Source of the DNA: Hydrotalea sp.
GTDB lineage: Bacteria > Bacteroidota > Bacteroidia > Chitinophagales > Chitinophagaceae
Length of the DNA: 64,000 nucleotides
NCBI GenBank assembly: GCA_022402565.1
Contig: JAKRSC010000005.1
Location: 25,240-89,239 of the forward strand
Reading direction: 5' to 3'
Position numbers and translations under genes: made by a program. The notes under the pieces were generated by a model that worked only from the letters and a program-made list of their open reading frames with translations, searched no databases and was not told where the DNA came from. Each line of letters opens with the position of its first letter. Position 1 is the stretch's first letter. Shown one piece after another: positions 54,873-63,730 of the stretch.

Positions 54873-55898
54873 TTATTTCTCCTTCACAACTATTTGGTTA
54901 AAACCTTGCTTCTTTTTAACAAAATACTGCCAAATCAATGCCCCATCATAAACCCCTGCACAATCTTTGAGTGATTTTGGTGGCAAATTTGAAGCACTTC
55001 TTTTGGTGATAACCCAATAAGAAAAAACAACATGCGCTTTTGCAATAGCCCAAAAATGCCCAATTTGACCCTTCAGCATATATCGCCATGCAGCAATTGC
55101 ATCTAAGCCAAATCTAAAAACTATAAGCCATAGAAGGTTAGTCAATGGACTATTCTTCCAAATCATCCATAAGTTATTTCTGAAATTGAGATAAGTTTTA
55201 GTAGGACTAGGAGCTAGTGTGCCACCACCTAAATGATACACCCTTGATTGAGGTACCACTTTTAACTCATACCCAGCTCTTTGAAAGCGCCAACATAAAT
55301 CGATTTCTTCCATATGCGCAAAAAAATCGGTATCTAATCCTCCAACTTTCCAAAATGCATCTTTACGCACCATCATAGCTGCACCTGTTGCCCAAAAAAT
55401 GGTTGCCTCATCTTCATACTGACCATCTACTTTTTCACAAATATCCATAACTCTTCCTCTTGCAAATGGATAACCCAACCTATCTATCCACCCCCCTGCT
55501 GCCCCAGCATACTCATACTGATTAGGAGTATTGAAGGATAGAATTGCTGGCTGAACAGCTGCTATCTTTGGATTTGAATCTATACTATTTAAAAGCGGAT
55601 CAATCCAGCCTTGCTTTACCTCCACGTCACTGTTCAAAAGAAGATAATAAGGATGATCAAGTTGTTGTAAACCTAATTGATACCCTCCTGCATAACCTGT
55701 ATTCTTTTCCAAAGCAATTAATCGTACTAAAGGAAATTTTTGCTTAAGAAATAAAATACTATCATCTGTTGACCCATTGTCAATCACAATCAATTCGGCG
55801 TAGGCAGGAAGATATTGCAATACAGAAGGGAGAAACTGCTCTAGATGTTTTCTTCCATTATAATTTAAAATAGCTACAGCTACTCGAAAATGACTCAT
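54873..55898 (-). CDS. Glycosyltransferase family 2 (rhamnosyltransferase-like)
   Basis: The 341-residue protein starts VAVAILNYNGRKHLEQFLPS, with IVIDNGSTDDS (about 35-45), LLLNSDVEVKQGWIDPLL (DxD-like, about 89-106), WATGAAMMVRK and EEIDLCWRFQRAGYELKVVP (about 192-211), the WcaE/rhamnosyltransferase-type GT2 pattern. No membrane helix is clear. It lies nine bases after the serine hydrolase gene, a probable operon. Substrate unknown. Confidence 0.9.
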   Translation of the reverse strand: MSHFRVAVAILNYNGRKHLEQFLPSVLQYLPAYAELIVIDNGSTDDSILFLKQKFPLVRLIALEKNTGYAGGYQLGLQQLDHPYYLLLNSDVEVKQGWIDPLLNSIDSNPKIAAVQPAILSFNTPNQYEYAGAAGGWIDRLGYPFARGRVMDICEKVDGQYEDEATIFWATGAAMMVRKDAFWKVGGLDTDFFAHMEEIDLCWRFQRAGYELKVVPQSRVYHLGGGTLAPSPTKTYLNFRNNLWMIWKNSPLTNLLWLIVFRFGLDAIAAWRYMLKGQIGHFWAIAKAHVVFSYWVITKRSASNLPPKSLKDCAGVYDGALIWQYFVKKKQGFNQIVVKEK

Positions 55899-55906
55899 AT
55901 TGCAAT

Positions 55907-57043
55907 TTACTTATTCGCTAATCCCCAATGTATCAATGAAGTAACCTCAGTTGGTACGCCATCTATTTTAATGGATGAACGCTTGTGACCTAAACGAACA
56001 ATAACAGTTCTTGTTGATGGAATGACAATGATATATTGACCTAAAATTCCTCTAGCATAAAATACTTCAGGATATTTTGGATGAATCCACCACTGATACC
56101 CGTAATAATTACACTTCTTCCCTTCTTCGTCTATAAGATTACATGGAGTGATTGCAGCTTTGTAATAAGCCCGATCAATGATAGTTACTCCATTCCAACG
56201 ACCACTATCAAGCATCATTTGTCCAATCCTTGCAAAATCGCGAGCGTTTGTATTAAAACAACAATAAGCTTTTTCGTGGCCACCTTCCCTATCTAAACTC
56301 CACAAGGCACAATGCTTAGCACCTAATGGTTTCCACAGCTTTTTACTTGCATAAGCACTGAGTGTTTCACCTGTAGCCCTTTCTAAAATAAAGCCTAACA
56401 ATTGGGTATCTCCAGATTTGTATCTGTGCAATGTGCCAGGGGTAGCTTCTTTTTTTACTTGAAAGGCTGTTTTTAATAAATCACTGCCATAATACATTTC
56501 GCTGGTAATAGAAATTGGATTCGTATAAGACTCTTGGAAATCAGTTCCACTACTCATAGTTAACAGATCTTTAATTCGCATTGCGGCTAGTTCTGCGGGT
56601 AGTTCGGGTAAATAACGAATAACAGAATCTTCAACTGAACCAATTGCCCCATCATTAATTGCTGCACCAATTAATAAGGAGACAATACTTTTTGCTACTG
56701 AAAAGGATCCTGATAAGGAGCTGTCTGAATATCCCTCCCAATAGTTTTCATACACTAATTTCCCATCCTTGATCACCACACAAGCCACTGTTTTCAATTC
56801 TTCAAGTTGTTGAAGTAAAGTATCGGGGGCAGTTAACCTCTCCTCTTGATTGGCCACAATCCACGCCTGTTCATCTGTTGACTCAACAGGTCTATTTGAA
56901 AAAATCTTGTAATCGTCAATTCCAGAAAAATTATAATATATGGCTCTGAAGAGATAGGTTTTCCCTGTAACTACCGAGAAAAGTCCAATAACACCCAATA
57001 ATGCAATTAGCACCAAAAGGGAAAACTTCAATATTTTTTTCAT
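55907..57043 (-). CDS. Beta-lactamase-related serine hydrolase
   Basis: The 378-residue protein has an N-terminal membrane/signal segment (about 6-26) and class C beta-lactamase/esterase motifs: the S-x-x-K nucleophile S115-V-A-K118, a tyrosine motif YKSGDTQLLG (Y208) where true penicillin-binding relatives have YxN, and a late glycine-rich strand. It resembles 6-aminohexanoate-dimer hydrolase and EstB-type esterases more than beta-lactamases. It is probably periplasmic and membrane-anchored; substrate unknown. Confidence 0.88.
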   Translation of the reverse strand: MKKILKFSLLVLIALLGVIGLFSVVTGKTYLFRAIYYNFSGIDDYKIFSNRPVESTDEQAWIVANQEERLTAPDTLLQQLEELKTVACVVIKDGKLVYENYWEGYSDSSLSGSFSVAKSIVSLLIGAAINDGAIGSVEDSVIRYLPELPAELAAMRIKDLLTMSSGTDFQESYTNPISITSEMYYGSDLLKTAFQVKKEATPGTLHRYKSGDTQLLGFILERATGETLSAYASKKLWKPLGAKHCALWSLDREGGHEKAYCCFNTNARDFARIGQMMLDSGRWNGVTIIDRAYYKAAITPCNLIDEEGKKCNYYGYQWWIHPKYPEVFYARGILGQYIIVIPSTRTVIVRLGHKRSSIKIDGVPTEVTSLIHWGLANK

Positions 57044-57185
57044 AGCTCAAATTAAGCATTTATCTTGCACACGAAAGAACTCCAACATGCAATTTCTATC
57101 TGAAAATCTTGATTTCCTCGATCATCCTTTCTGCAAAGCATAAATAGGCTATTGCATCATTTTTCTTTTCACATTAAATCATTTT

Positions 57186-58421
57186 ATGAATTCACATATA
57201 CACTTGTCTGAAAAGACAAGTCATTTTCTTCACATTGAGGATCAATTTGGCGCACACAATTACCATCCCTTACCGGTAGTTCTAGAAAAAGGACAAGGTG
57301 TTTTTTTATGGGATGTTGATGGTAAAAGATATTTCGACTTTTTAAGTGGTTACTCAGCAGTTAATCAAGGCCATTGTCATCCATCTATTATTCAAGCTTT
57401 GGTAGATCAGGCGTCTAAACTCACTTTAACGTCAAGAGCATTTCACAATGATCAGCTTGGGCCGTATTCTGAAATGATTACAAAACTCTTTGGTTTTGAT
57501 CGTGTGCTTCCCATGAATACAGGGGTTGAAGGCGGTGAAACTGCTATCAAACTAGCTAGAAGATGGGCCTACGATAAAAAAGGAGTCCCTGAAAATCAGG
57601 CAATCGTTTTGTTTGCAACAGGTAATTTTTGGGGCAGAACACTAGCTGCTATTTCTTCATCTAATGACCCAAGTAGCTATAAAGGGTTTGGGCCTTATAT
57701 GCCTGGATTTGATTTGGTTCCTTATAATGATTTATCAGCATTAGAGAAAGCGCTACAACACCCACATGTAGCAGCCTTTATGCTGGAACCTATTCAGGGT
57801 GAAGCTGGAGTCATTATTCCAGATGAAGGGTATTTAACAGCAGTTCGGGAACTCTGCACTAAGTGGAATGTATTAATGATTGCTGATGAAATTCAGACTG
57901 GACTTTGTAGAACAGGAAAAATGTTGGCTTGTGACCATGAAGATGTACATCCTGATATTCTTATTCTCGGCAAAGCACTTAGTGGTGGTACTATGCCTGT
58001 GGCAGCAGTTCTTGCAAGCGATGAAATTATGCTGAATATTCGGCCGGGTGAACATGGCAGCACTTATGGTGGCAATCCACTTGCATGTAAAGTTGCAACT
58101 GCAGCATTGGAAGTTTTGGTGAATGAGAATCTAGCAGAAAATGCCACGTTAATGGGTGAATACCTTAGAACTAAATTGAAAAATTTGAATAGTCCTTATA
58201 TCAAAAAGATTCGCGGGAAAGGATTACTCAATGCAATAGAAATAACACATACCGATAAAGAAGCTGCTTGGAAATTGTGTTTGAAGATGATGGAAAATGG
58301 ACTTTTGGCAAAACCTACTCATGGTGATAAAATAAGGTTTGCACCTCCACTAGTTATTACGGAAAAGCAAATTGATGAGGCTGTAACAATTATTGAGCAG
58401 TCTTTACATGTACTTGATTAA
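57186..58421 (+). CDS. rocD: Ornithine--oxo-acid aminotransferase
   Basis: The 411-residue class III PLP enzyme has [20 protein letters not shown] (about 110-129), [28 protein letters not shown] (cofactor aspartate) and the Schiff-base lysine K263 in [14 protein letters not shown]. The N-terminal phrase [18 protein letters not shown] is typical of RocD. It makes glutamate semialdehyde from ornithine, the substrate of the pruA product at 22186. Acetylornithine aminotransferase is the main alternative. Confidence 0.95.
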   Translation: MNSHIHLSEKTSHFLHIEDQFGAHNYHPLPVVLEKGQGVFLWDVDGKRYFDFLSGYSAVNQGHCHPSIIQALVDQASKLTLTSRAFHNDQLGPYSEMITKLFGFDRVLPMNTGVEGGETAIKLARRWAYDKKGVPENQAIVLFATGNFWGRTLAAISSSNDPSSYKGFGPYMPGFDLVPYNDLSALEKALQHPHVAAFMLEPIQGEAGVIIPDEGYLTAVRELCTKWNVLMIADEIQTGLCRTGKMLACDHEDVHPDILILGKALSGGTMPVAAVLASDEIMLNIRPGEHGSTYGGNPLACKVATAALEVLVNENLAENATLMGEYLRTKLKNLNSPYIKKIRGKGLLNAIEITHTDKEAAWKLCLKMMENGLLAKPTHGDKIRFAPPLVITEKQIDEAVTIIEQSLHVLD

Positions 58422-58448
58422 AAAAGCCGCTTATGCGGCTTTTTTATT
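58415..58448. terminator. Bidirectional terminator containing stop codons of convergent genes
   Basis: The stem AAAAAGCCGC-TTAT-GCGGCTTTTT follows rocD directly. The stem also encodes the last codons (Lys-Lys-Ala-Ala) of the minus-strand gene, whose TAA lies in the loop. Confidence 0.92.
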
Positions 58449-58829
58449 GATTGTAACATTTGGAAAGAAGGTCATAAAAAGTCCAAGAGCCGCAAAAAAG
58501 ACCAATCCATATAAACCGGCTTTTTTTTCAGGACAAATCCCGCCCATGCAGGCTCCAATTAGAATAAGATTTCTAAGAGCCCAAGCCATGTTAAATGCCG
58601 CAAAAAATACATTGGTTCTTTTTGCCCAAATTTTAGGCAAAAGAAAAAAGATAGACATACAAACCCCCACATACAAATTCATAAGTCCAGGCTTTCCAAA
58701 ACTTGTTCCCTCCGCATTGAAGCCCGATACCACAATTTCCTTTCCTGGTATATAAGCCCATGGCAAAAGGCAACAGCCTATCATAAGCAACATGGATAAG
58801 ATACCAATGGGTTGAGTATATTTTATCAT
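58431..58829 (-). CDS. Small polytopic membrane protein, unknown
   Basis: The 132-residue protein has four membrane helices (about 8-26, 50-66, 75-95 and 105-124) with a loop of two cysteines (GACMGGICPEKK, about 92-103). No known family is recognised. Its stop lies in the loop of the shared terminator, and it begins just after the tRNA-Cys terminator, so it has its own promoter or depends on read-through. Confidence 0.75.
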   Translation of the reverse strand: MIKYTQPIGILSMLLMIGCCLLPWAYIPGKEIVVSGFNAEGTSFGKPGLMNLYVGVCMSIFFLLPKIWAKRTNVFFAAFNMAWALRNLILIGACMGGICPEKKAGLYGLVFFAALGLFMTFFPNVTINKKAA

Positions 58830-58860
58830 AAAAAATGACCCCTCTTTTGGGAGGGGTTAG
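58830..58860 (-). terminator. Terminator of tRNA-Cys
   Basis: On the minus strand, ACCCCTC ... GAGGGGT forms a 7-bp stem followed by CATTTTTT. It ends one base before the next start codon. Confidence 0.85.
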
Positions 58861-58864
58861 TTGG

Positions 58865-58935
58865 AGGTCCCGAGCGGATTCGAACCGCTGTAGAAGCTTT
58901 TGCAGAGCTCTGCCTAGCCACTCGGCCACAGGACC
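58865..58935 (-). tRNA. tRNA-Cys(GCA)
   Basis: A 71-nt tRNA on the minus strand: acceptor GGTCCTG/CGGGACC, D arm GGCCGAGTGGCTAGGC, anticodon stem GAGCT/AGCTT around CTGCAAA (anticodon GCA), T arm GCGGTTCGAATCCGC, discriminator T as expected for Cys. No CCA encoded. Confidence 0.95.
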
Positions 58936-59013
58936 ATGTTGATTGGGGTGCAAAAATAATCGAATCAGACTAAAAATAAAATTCATTTTACGACCTTTAC
59001 AACAAATAGTTAT

Positions 59014-59886
59014 ATGAACAGAATAGCAGAAAGTGAACTAATCATCAATAGTAGAGGCGCAGTTTATCATTTGAATGTTCGACCTGAGGAATTGGCCGAT
59101 ACCATTATAACCGTTGGTGACCCCGATCGTGTTGCTCAAGTAAGCAAGTATTTTGACGCTGTTGAAGGCAAATACCAGCACCGCGAATTCATTACCCATA
59201 CTGGCAGAATTGGCAAAAAAAGAATATCTGTTGTCTCTACAGGTATTGGTCCAGATAACATAGATATTGTCTTAAATGAACTAGATGCTTTGGCAAATAT
59301 TGACTTCAAAACAAGAACTATTCAAACTGCCCTCAAATCACTTCAAATTATAAGAATTGGTACTTCTGGTGCTTTACAAGCCGATATTGATGTGGATTCT
59401 TGGGTTGCAAGTTCCCACGGACTAGGATTAGATAATTTGTTGAACTTCTACAGAAGGGAAACAACGGTTGAAGAAGACGATATTTTACAACAGTTCATTG
59501 CACACACGCAAATTGGAAGTACAACTAATCCTTATATGTTTTCAGCTGGCACATCGCTATTGAAACATTTTGTAAAGGGATATCATCAAGGTATTACTGT
59601 TACTTGCCCCGGTTTTTATGGCCCACAAGGCAGGGTATTGCGTTTGGGATTAACACAACCACAACTTATTGACCGACTGACTGAATTTCAATACGGCCCA
59701 TACCGAATTACAAATTTTGAAATGGAAACCAGCGCTATTTATGGTCTTGGAAAGCTTTTAGGGCATTCCTGCTTGAGTTTAAATGCCATTGTAGCTAATC
59801 GTGTGAAGAAAACATTTAGCAAAGACGGGGCTGCGGCAGTAGATCAACTCATTCAAAATAGCCTTGAAATTATTGCAGGAATATGA
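59014..59886 (+). CDS. Nucleoside phosphorylase, uridine phosphorylase-like
   Basis: The 290-residue PNP/UDP-family protein has TVGDPDRVAQVSKYFD (phosphate-binding, about 31-46), VSTGIGPDNIDIVLNEL (about 74-90), IRIGTSGALQADIDV (about 113-127) and the ribose-binding NFEMETSAIYGLGK (about 234-247). All family motifs are present. It phosphorolyses pyrimidine, or possibly purine, nucleosides. Its stop overlaps the dapF start by four bases (ATGA). Confidence 0.9.
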   Translation: MNRIAESELIINSRGAVYHLNVRPEELADTIITVGDPDRVAQVSKYFDAVEGKYQHREFITHTGRIGKKRISVVSTGIGPDNIDIVLNELDALANIDFKTRTIQTALKSLQIIRIGTSGALQADIDVDSWVASSHGLGLDNLLNFYRRETTVEEDDILQQFIAHTQIGSTTNPYMFSAGTSLLKHFVKGYHQGITVTCPGFYGPQGRVLRLGLTQPQLIDRLTEFQYGPYRITNFEMETSAIYGLGKLLGHSCLSLNAIVANRVKKTFSKDGAAAVDQLIQNSLEIIAGI

Positions 59887-60674
59887 GTCGTGTTATTCAT
59901 TTTTTTAAATACCAAGGAACAGGTAATGACTTCATTATTCTTGATGGAAGAACCGAACTTCTGTCTTTAAATGAATCAACAATTGCAAAATGGTGTGATA
60001 GACGTTTTGGAATTGGTGCTGATGGATTAATGATGGTACTAAACCCAACCGAAGAAGGGGCCGACTTCACTATGAAATACTACAATGCCGACGGTAAGGA
60101 AGGAAGTATGTGTGGTAATGGTGGCAGATCTATGGTGCAATTTGTAGTTGATCAAGGATTGGTAAAATCGCGATACAAATTCAATGCTGTGGATGGTTGG
60201 CATGAAGCTTTTGTAGATGACAATGGATGGGTTCATTTACACATGAACTCTGTGAAAGAGGTTGAGTCTACAGATACCAATTGTTTTAAATTAAATACAG
60301 GCTCCCCTCATTGGGTGCAATTTGTAGAAGAAATTGAAGAGTATCCGGTGGTAGATGCGGGTCAAGCAATTAGGTATAGCTCTGCCTTCAAAAAAGAGGG
60401 TATCAATGTAAACTTTATAGAATGGCAGGGGGAAAAACTGTTTGTACGTACTTATGAAAGAGGTGTTGAAGGTGAAACTTATTCTTGTGGAACAGGCGTA
60501 ACAGCAGCCGCTTTAGTAAGCAAAAAACATGCACAGGGTATAAATAGAGTTGCAATTAAAACTTTAGGTGGATCTCTTGCCGTTCAATTTCATGCAAATG
60601 AAGATGGGAGCTTTCAAGACATTTGGCTTCAAGGTCCAGCTAAGTTTGTGTTTAAAGGAGAAATAGAGTTGTAG
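59883..60674 (+). CDS. dapF: Diaminopimelate epimerase
   Basis: The 263-residue protein has FFKYQGTGNDFIILDGR, the first catalytic cysteine in GSMCGNGGRSMVQF (about 76-89) and the second in YSCGTGVTAAALVS (about 200-213), the two-Cys epimerase pair. It makes meso-diaminopimelate for peptidoglycan and lysine. It is coupled to the upstream phosphorylase gene. Confidence 0.97.
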   Translation: MSRVIHFFKYQGTGNDFIILDGRTELLSLNESTIAKWCDRRFGIGADGLMMVLNPTEEGADFTMKYYNADGKEGSMCGNGGRSMVQFVVDQGLVKSRYKFNAVDGWHEAFVDDNGWVHLHMNSVKEVESTDTNCFKLNTGSPHWVQFVEEIEEYPVVDAGQAIRYSSAFKKEGINVNFIEWQGEKLFVRTYERGVEGETYSCGTGVTAAALVSKKHAQGINRVAIKTLGGSLAVQFHANEDGSFQDIWLQGPAKFVFKGEIEL

Positions 60675-60734
60675 ATTAAATCTCTATGACCAAACATCAA
60701 AGCTCAAACTTTGGATGTACTTTCGTTAGAATAT

Positions 60735-60740
60735 AGGAGG
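60735..60740 (+). promoter_or_regulatory. Consensus Shine-Dalgarno AGGAGG ahead of corA
   Basis: AGGAGG lies five bases before the corA ATG. Nearly all other genes here have weak or no Shine-Dalgarno, as is usual in Bacteroidota, so this is an unusual site. A near-consensus -7 box (TACTTTCG, 60718-60725) lies 10 bases upstream. Confidence 0.6.
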
Positions 60741-60745
60741 AAATC

Positions 60746-61687
60746 ATGATCCAGTGTTTTAAAAATATTGACAACCAAACCGTTGAAATAGATAAGCCGG
60801 AAATTGGTTCTTGGGTCAACTTGGTCCCACCATTTCGCGACGAAGACTTTGAAACACTGAGTGAAAGTTTAGATGTGCCTATAGAATTTCTAAGAGACTC
60901 ACTTGACATTGATGAAAGACCTCGCTATGAAATTTCTGACAATGTTAAATTCATTGTTATTAAAACCCCAACTGAGAATAACTCATTCAATGACAGTGAT
61001 GCATTTTATATCACCATTCCTATTTGCATCATCTTAACCCATAATCAAATTATTACTGTTAACTCATTTGATAATGGGGCTATCAAAAAATTCTTGAACA
61101 CGTTTCAAAAACGCCATCCCGACAAGAAGAATATGATGGTGTTGAAGATTTTTGAAAAAGTGGTACAGAATTTCTTGGAGTTTTTGAAAGAAATCAATCA
61201 TACTAGAAATCAGTATGAACAAAGTTTGTATGATAGCAATAGCAACGAAGACTTATTAAATCTGATGCGTATTCAGAAGAGTCTTGTGTATTTCGTAACC
61301 GCTCTTCGAAGCAATGAAATGCTTATGATGAAAATGGAGCGGACAAATTTTCTGGCTCTAAATGAAGAAGAACGGGAGTTTCTTCAAGACTTAATCATTG
61401 ATACTAGCCAGGCACTTGAAATGGCAAACGTATATACTAATATCTTGAGCAGTACTCTCGATGCATTTGCAAGTATCATCAGCAATAACCAAAACCAAGT
61501 TTTAAAGCGACTTACATCTGTAACAATTATCTTACAGTTTCCCGTGTTGGTAGCTAGTGTATACGGCATGAATGTAGATCATATTCCATACGCCAATTCA
61601 CCTTTCTCATTTTATATACCAATTGTTTTCTCTTTAGGAATTTCAGTTGTGATTGGTATTTATTTCGCTAGAAAAAAACTATTCTAA
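60746..61687 (+). CDS. corA: CorA-type magnesium/divalent-metal transporter
   Basis: The 313-residue protein has a cytosolic alpha/beta domain with a long stalk helix and two C-terminal membrane helices. The selectivity motif YGMNVDHIP (G-M-N) follows the first helix (about 272-280), and the C-terminus is basic (ARKKLF). It forms a pentameric channel for Mg2+ or related ions. It has a strong Shine-Dalgarno and overlaps the NUDIX gene by one base (TAATG). Confidence 0.94.
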   Translation: MIQCFKNIDNQTVEIDKPEIGSWVNLVPPFRDEDFETLSESLDVPIEFLRDSLDIDERPRYEISDNVKFIVIKTPTENNSFNDSDAFYITIPICIILTHNQIITVNSFDNGAIKKFLNTFQKRHPDKKNMMVLKIFEKVVQNFLEFLKEINHTRNQYEQSLYDSNSNEDLLNLMRIQKSLVYFVTALRSNEMLMMKMERTNFLALNEEEREFLQDLIIDTSQALEMANVYTNILSSTLDAFASIISNNQNQVLKRLTSVTIILQFPVLVASVYGMNVDHIPYANSPFSFYIPIVFSLGISVVIGIYFARKKLF

Positions 61688-62151
61688 TGGGGTTATTTAA
61701 TGTTCGTGTATATGGCTTACTTTTCGACAGCCAGAACCGTTTATTGGTTAGTGATGAAAGAATCAAGGGAAAACTGTACACCAAATTACCTGGTGGCGGA
61801 CTTGAATTTGGTGAAGGCACAAGAGATTGTTTAAAAAGAGAGTTTTTAGAAGAGACAGGTTTAGAAGTATCTGTTCTTGAGCATATTTATACTACCGATT
61901 TTTTTCAAATTTCTGCTTTCAATCCATCCCATCAAATCATTTCGATCTACTATAAAGTATCTTGTTCTGAACCTATTCTTTTAGATACCAAGTCAACACC
62001 TTTTGACTTTCGTGCAGATCAACTAGTAGATACTCAAAAAGATGCTGAAATCTTTAGATGGGTACCCTATCATCAACTTCATCCAAATATCTTTAGCTTG
62101 CCTATTGACAAAATTGTTATAGAAAAACTGCTTAATAACTTAACAAAATAG
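61687..62151 (+). CDS. NUDIX hydrolase
   Basis: The 154-residue protein has the Nudix box G-x5-E-x7-REUxEExGU as GGGLEFGEGTRDCLKREFLE followed by ETGLEV (about 37-62), with VRVYGLLFDSQNRLLVSDE before it. It cleaves a nucleoside-diphosphate-linked substrate; which one is unknown. It is translationally coupled to corA. Confidence 0.92.
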   Translation: MGLFNVRVYGLLFDSQNRLLVSDERIKGKLYTKLPGGGLEFGEGTRDCLKREFLEETGLEVSVLEHIYTTDFFQISAFNPSHQIISIYYKVSCSEPILLDTKSTPFDFRADQLVDTQKDAEIFRWVPYHQLHPNIFSLPIDKIVIEKLLNNLTK

Positions 62152-62231
62152 GGCAAAAAGCCGTTTTATTGTGTATTTTTTACACATTATTGATAGTTTA
62201 TTCACATCTTCAACATTGCTGGGTTACAATC

Positions 62232-62239
62232 TACGTTTG
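62232..62239 (+). promoter_or_regulatory. Candidate -7 box TACGTTTG
   Basis: This exact TAnnTTTG match lies 27 bases before the start of the small CBM48-like gene. No convincing -33 element was seen. Confidence 0.4.
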
Positions 62240-62266
62240 TAGGAATTAAATGGAAAGCAAGCAATT

Positions 62267-62557
62267 ATGGTACAAAAAACTTATTTCAAGACTAAAGATT
62301 ACTGTAAAGTAAAATTCAATGTAGTGTTCGACCAAGCTGAAACTGTTGAAATTCTTGGCTTAAACAGCGATTGGGAAAAGGGCATTATCATGAGTAAGAA
62401 AAAAGACGGTACATTCTCATGCGATGTACAACTTCCAAAAAACTCAACACACGAGTTCTTATACCGCGTTAACCAGTCAAATTGGGCTGCCGAGGAAGAA
62501 GCCGACGGAAACGTTCCTAATCCTTACGGTGGAAATAATAGTTTATTGGTTCTTTAG
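62267..62557 (+). CDS. Standalone isoamylase early-set (CBM48-like) domain protein
   Basis: The 96-residue protein is a single beta-sandwich with VKFNVVFDQAETVEILGLNS, SDWEKGIIMSKKKDGTFSCD and EFLYRVNQSNWAAEEEADGN, the pattern of isoamylase N-terminal / AMPK glycogen-binding domains. It has no signal peptide and no catalytic domain, so it may bind cytoplasmic glycogen-like polymers or regulate a partner. No glycogen gene is nearby. The gene is monocistronic. Confidence 0.87.
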   Translation: MVQKTYFKTKDYCKVKFNVVFDQAETVEILGLNSDWEKGIIMSKKKDGTFSCDVQLPKNSTHEFLYRVNQSNWAAEEEADGNVPNPYGGNNSLLVL

Positions 62558-62602
62558 AAAAATTTGGAAGCGACTCTATTAATTGCTCGCTTCCAAACTA
62601 TT
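62558..62602. terminator. Bidirectional terminator between convergent genes
   Basis: An 11-bp perfect stem TTTGGAAGCGA (62563-62573) / TCGCTTCCAAA (62587-62597) has A's to the left (T's on minus) and T-rich sequence to the right. The minus-strand transporter gene stops inside the loop. Confidence 0.88.
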
Positions 62603-63400
62603 TTCCTTGTTCATAGCCGCTTTTTTCATTGCCATTGCCGTAGTTGGTCCAAGATAGCGATCAATTAAGTAGTGCATCAGGTATATGACTGGCGTTAATG
62701 CAAGTGCAACCACTGCCTTGTAAATATAATTGACTGTGCCTACTGCAAGGAACAGTTTAAACGACCAAATAAAGTCACCTTCCTTTGCTCCTATCCTACT
62801 ACCTACATAAAAGGCAATAAAGAGTACCACATAGCTATCAATAAATTGCGAAATAAATGTTGACCCTGTTGCTCTCAGCCAAATCATTTTTTCTCCGGTA
62901 GCTTGTTTGATTTTATGAAATGCCATTACATCTATGAGCTGACCAAGTAAAAAAGCTACAAGCGAACCAATGATAATTTTACCTCCTTGTCCAAGTACAC
63001 TTTCATAAGCTACTTCCATATTAGGCACCCCCGTACTTACTTTACTACTAACAAAAAAAGGTGCAGGCTCCAATTCCATAGCACCATAAAACATCAAAAA
63101 AGCATACGCAATTAAACCAGCAGCTAAAAACGATAAAAAGCGAACTCCTTTTTGTCCATAATACTCATTAATCAAGTCAGTCATAATAAAGACAACAGGC
63201 CACAACAACACACCGGCCGTTAAATTCAAGCTTAAAAGCTCCCCAAAAACATTCAATTCAAGAGGAGCAAATCCTAATGTTTTCTCAAGCGAAAAAATCT
63301 TCACTCCAATCACTTCGGCAATGAGTGCATTGGCGACAAAAAAACCACCTAATATGAGGAATAAGCGAGTGGGTTTATCCTGCGTAATCTTTGTAATCAT
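62579..63400 (-). CDS. Queuosine-precursor (VUT/YhhQ) membrane transporter
   Basis: The 273-residue protein has six or more membrane helices and the family phrases FVANALIAEVIGVKIFSL, VFIMTDLINEYYGQKGVRFL and FISQFIDSYVVLFIAFYVGS, characteristic of YhhQ/VUT. These proteins import queuosine precursors such as preQ0/preQ1. The start overlaps the upstream small membrane gene stop (ATGA). The C-terminal codons fall within the shared terminator hairpin. Confidence 0.92.
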   Translation of the reverse strand: MITKITQDKPTRLFLILGGFFVANALIAEVIGVKIFSLEKTLGFAPLELNVFGELLSLNLTAGVLLWPVVFIMTDLINEYYGQKGVRFLSFLAAGLIAYAFLMFYGAMELEPAPFFVSSKVSTGVPNMEVAYESVLGQGGKIIIGSLVAFLLGQLIDVMAFHKIKQATGEKMIWLRATGSTFISQFIDSYVVLFIAFYVGSRIGAKEGDFIWSFKLFLAVGTVNYIYKAVVALALTPVIYLMHYLIDRYLGPTTAMAMKKAAMNKENSLEASN

Positions 63401-63678
63401 GTTAAAAAAAAGTAAACAATTTGAAATACAAAAAAGATCAAATTGACAGTTAAAAGATAGGTGGGTATCGCTTCTTCTTGTTTAGTAATTTTTCTCAAAA
63501 TTTGTATTCCCCAAGTAATGATATTGCAAATGGGAGAAACAAAGAAGCCAAGAATAATAATTGTACCGTCGGCCCATTGCTGATGCATTTGCCATCCAAT
63601 ATGCCTGAAAATACAGGCCAGCAAAAACATGAGGTTGCAAATGAAAGCAACCCGATGCATAAATAATAGGCGTACCAT
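63397..63678 (-). CDS. Small membrane protein, unknown
   Basis: The 93-residue protein has three membrane segments (about 8-25, 35-58 and 73-92) and little else. It overlaps the transporter gene by four bases (ATGA), so the two are probably co-translated, and it might assist the transporter. The family is not recognised. Confidence 0.65.
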   Translation of the reverse strand: MVRLLFMHRVAFICNLMFLLACIFRHIGWQMHQQWADGTIIILGFFVSPICNIITWGIQILRKITKQEEAIPTYLLTVNLIFFVFQIVYFFLT

Positions 63679-63730
63679 GAGTTTTATTCGTTGAAAATAC
63701 CATTAATTTGCTAACCTCAAAATCTTTTCG

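Noticed and set aside
55907-57043. Antibiotic-resistance beta-lactamase
   Set aside because: The S-x-x-K is present but the YxN motif is YKS and the overall pattern fits esterase/amide hydrolases.
58633-58986. Minus-strand ORF spanning tRNA-Cys
   Set aside because: It crosses a clear tRNA and its terminator and overlaps the better supported membrane-protein gene.
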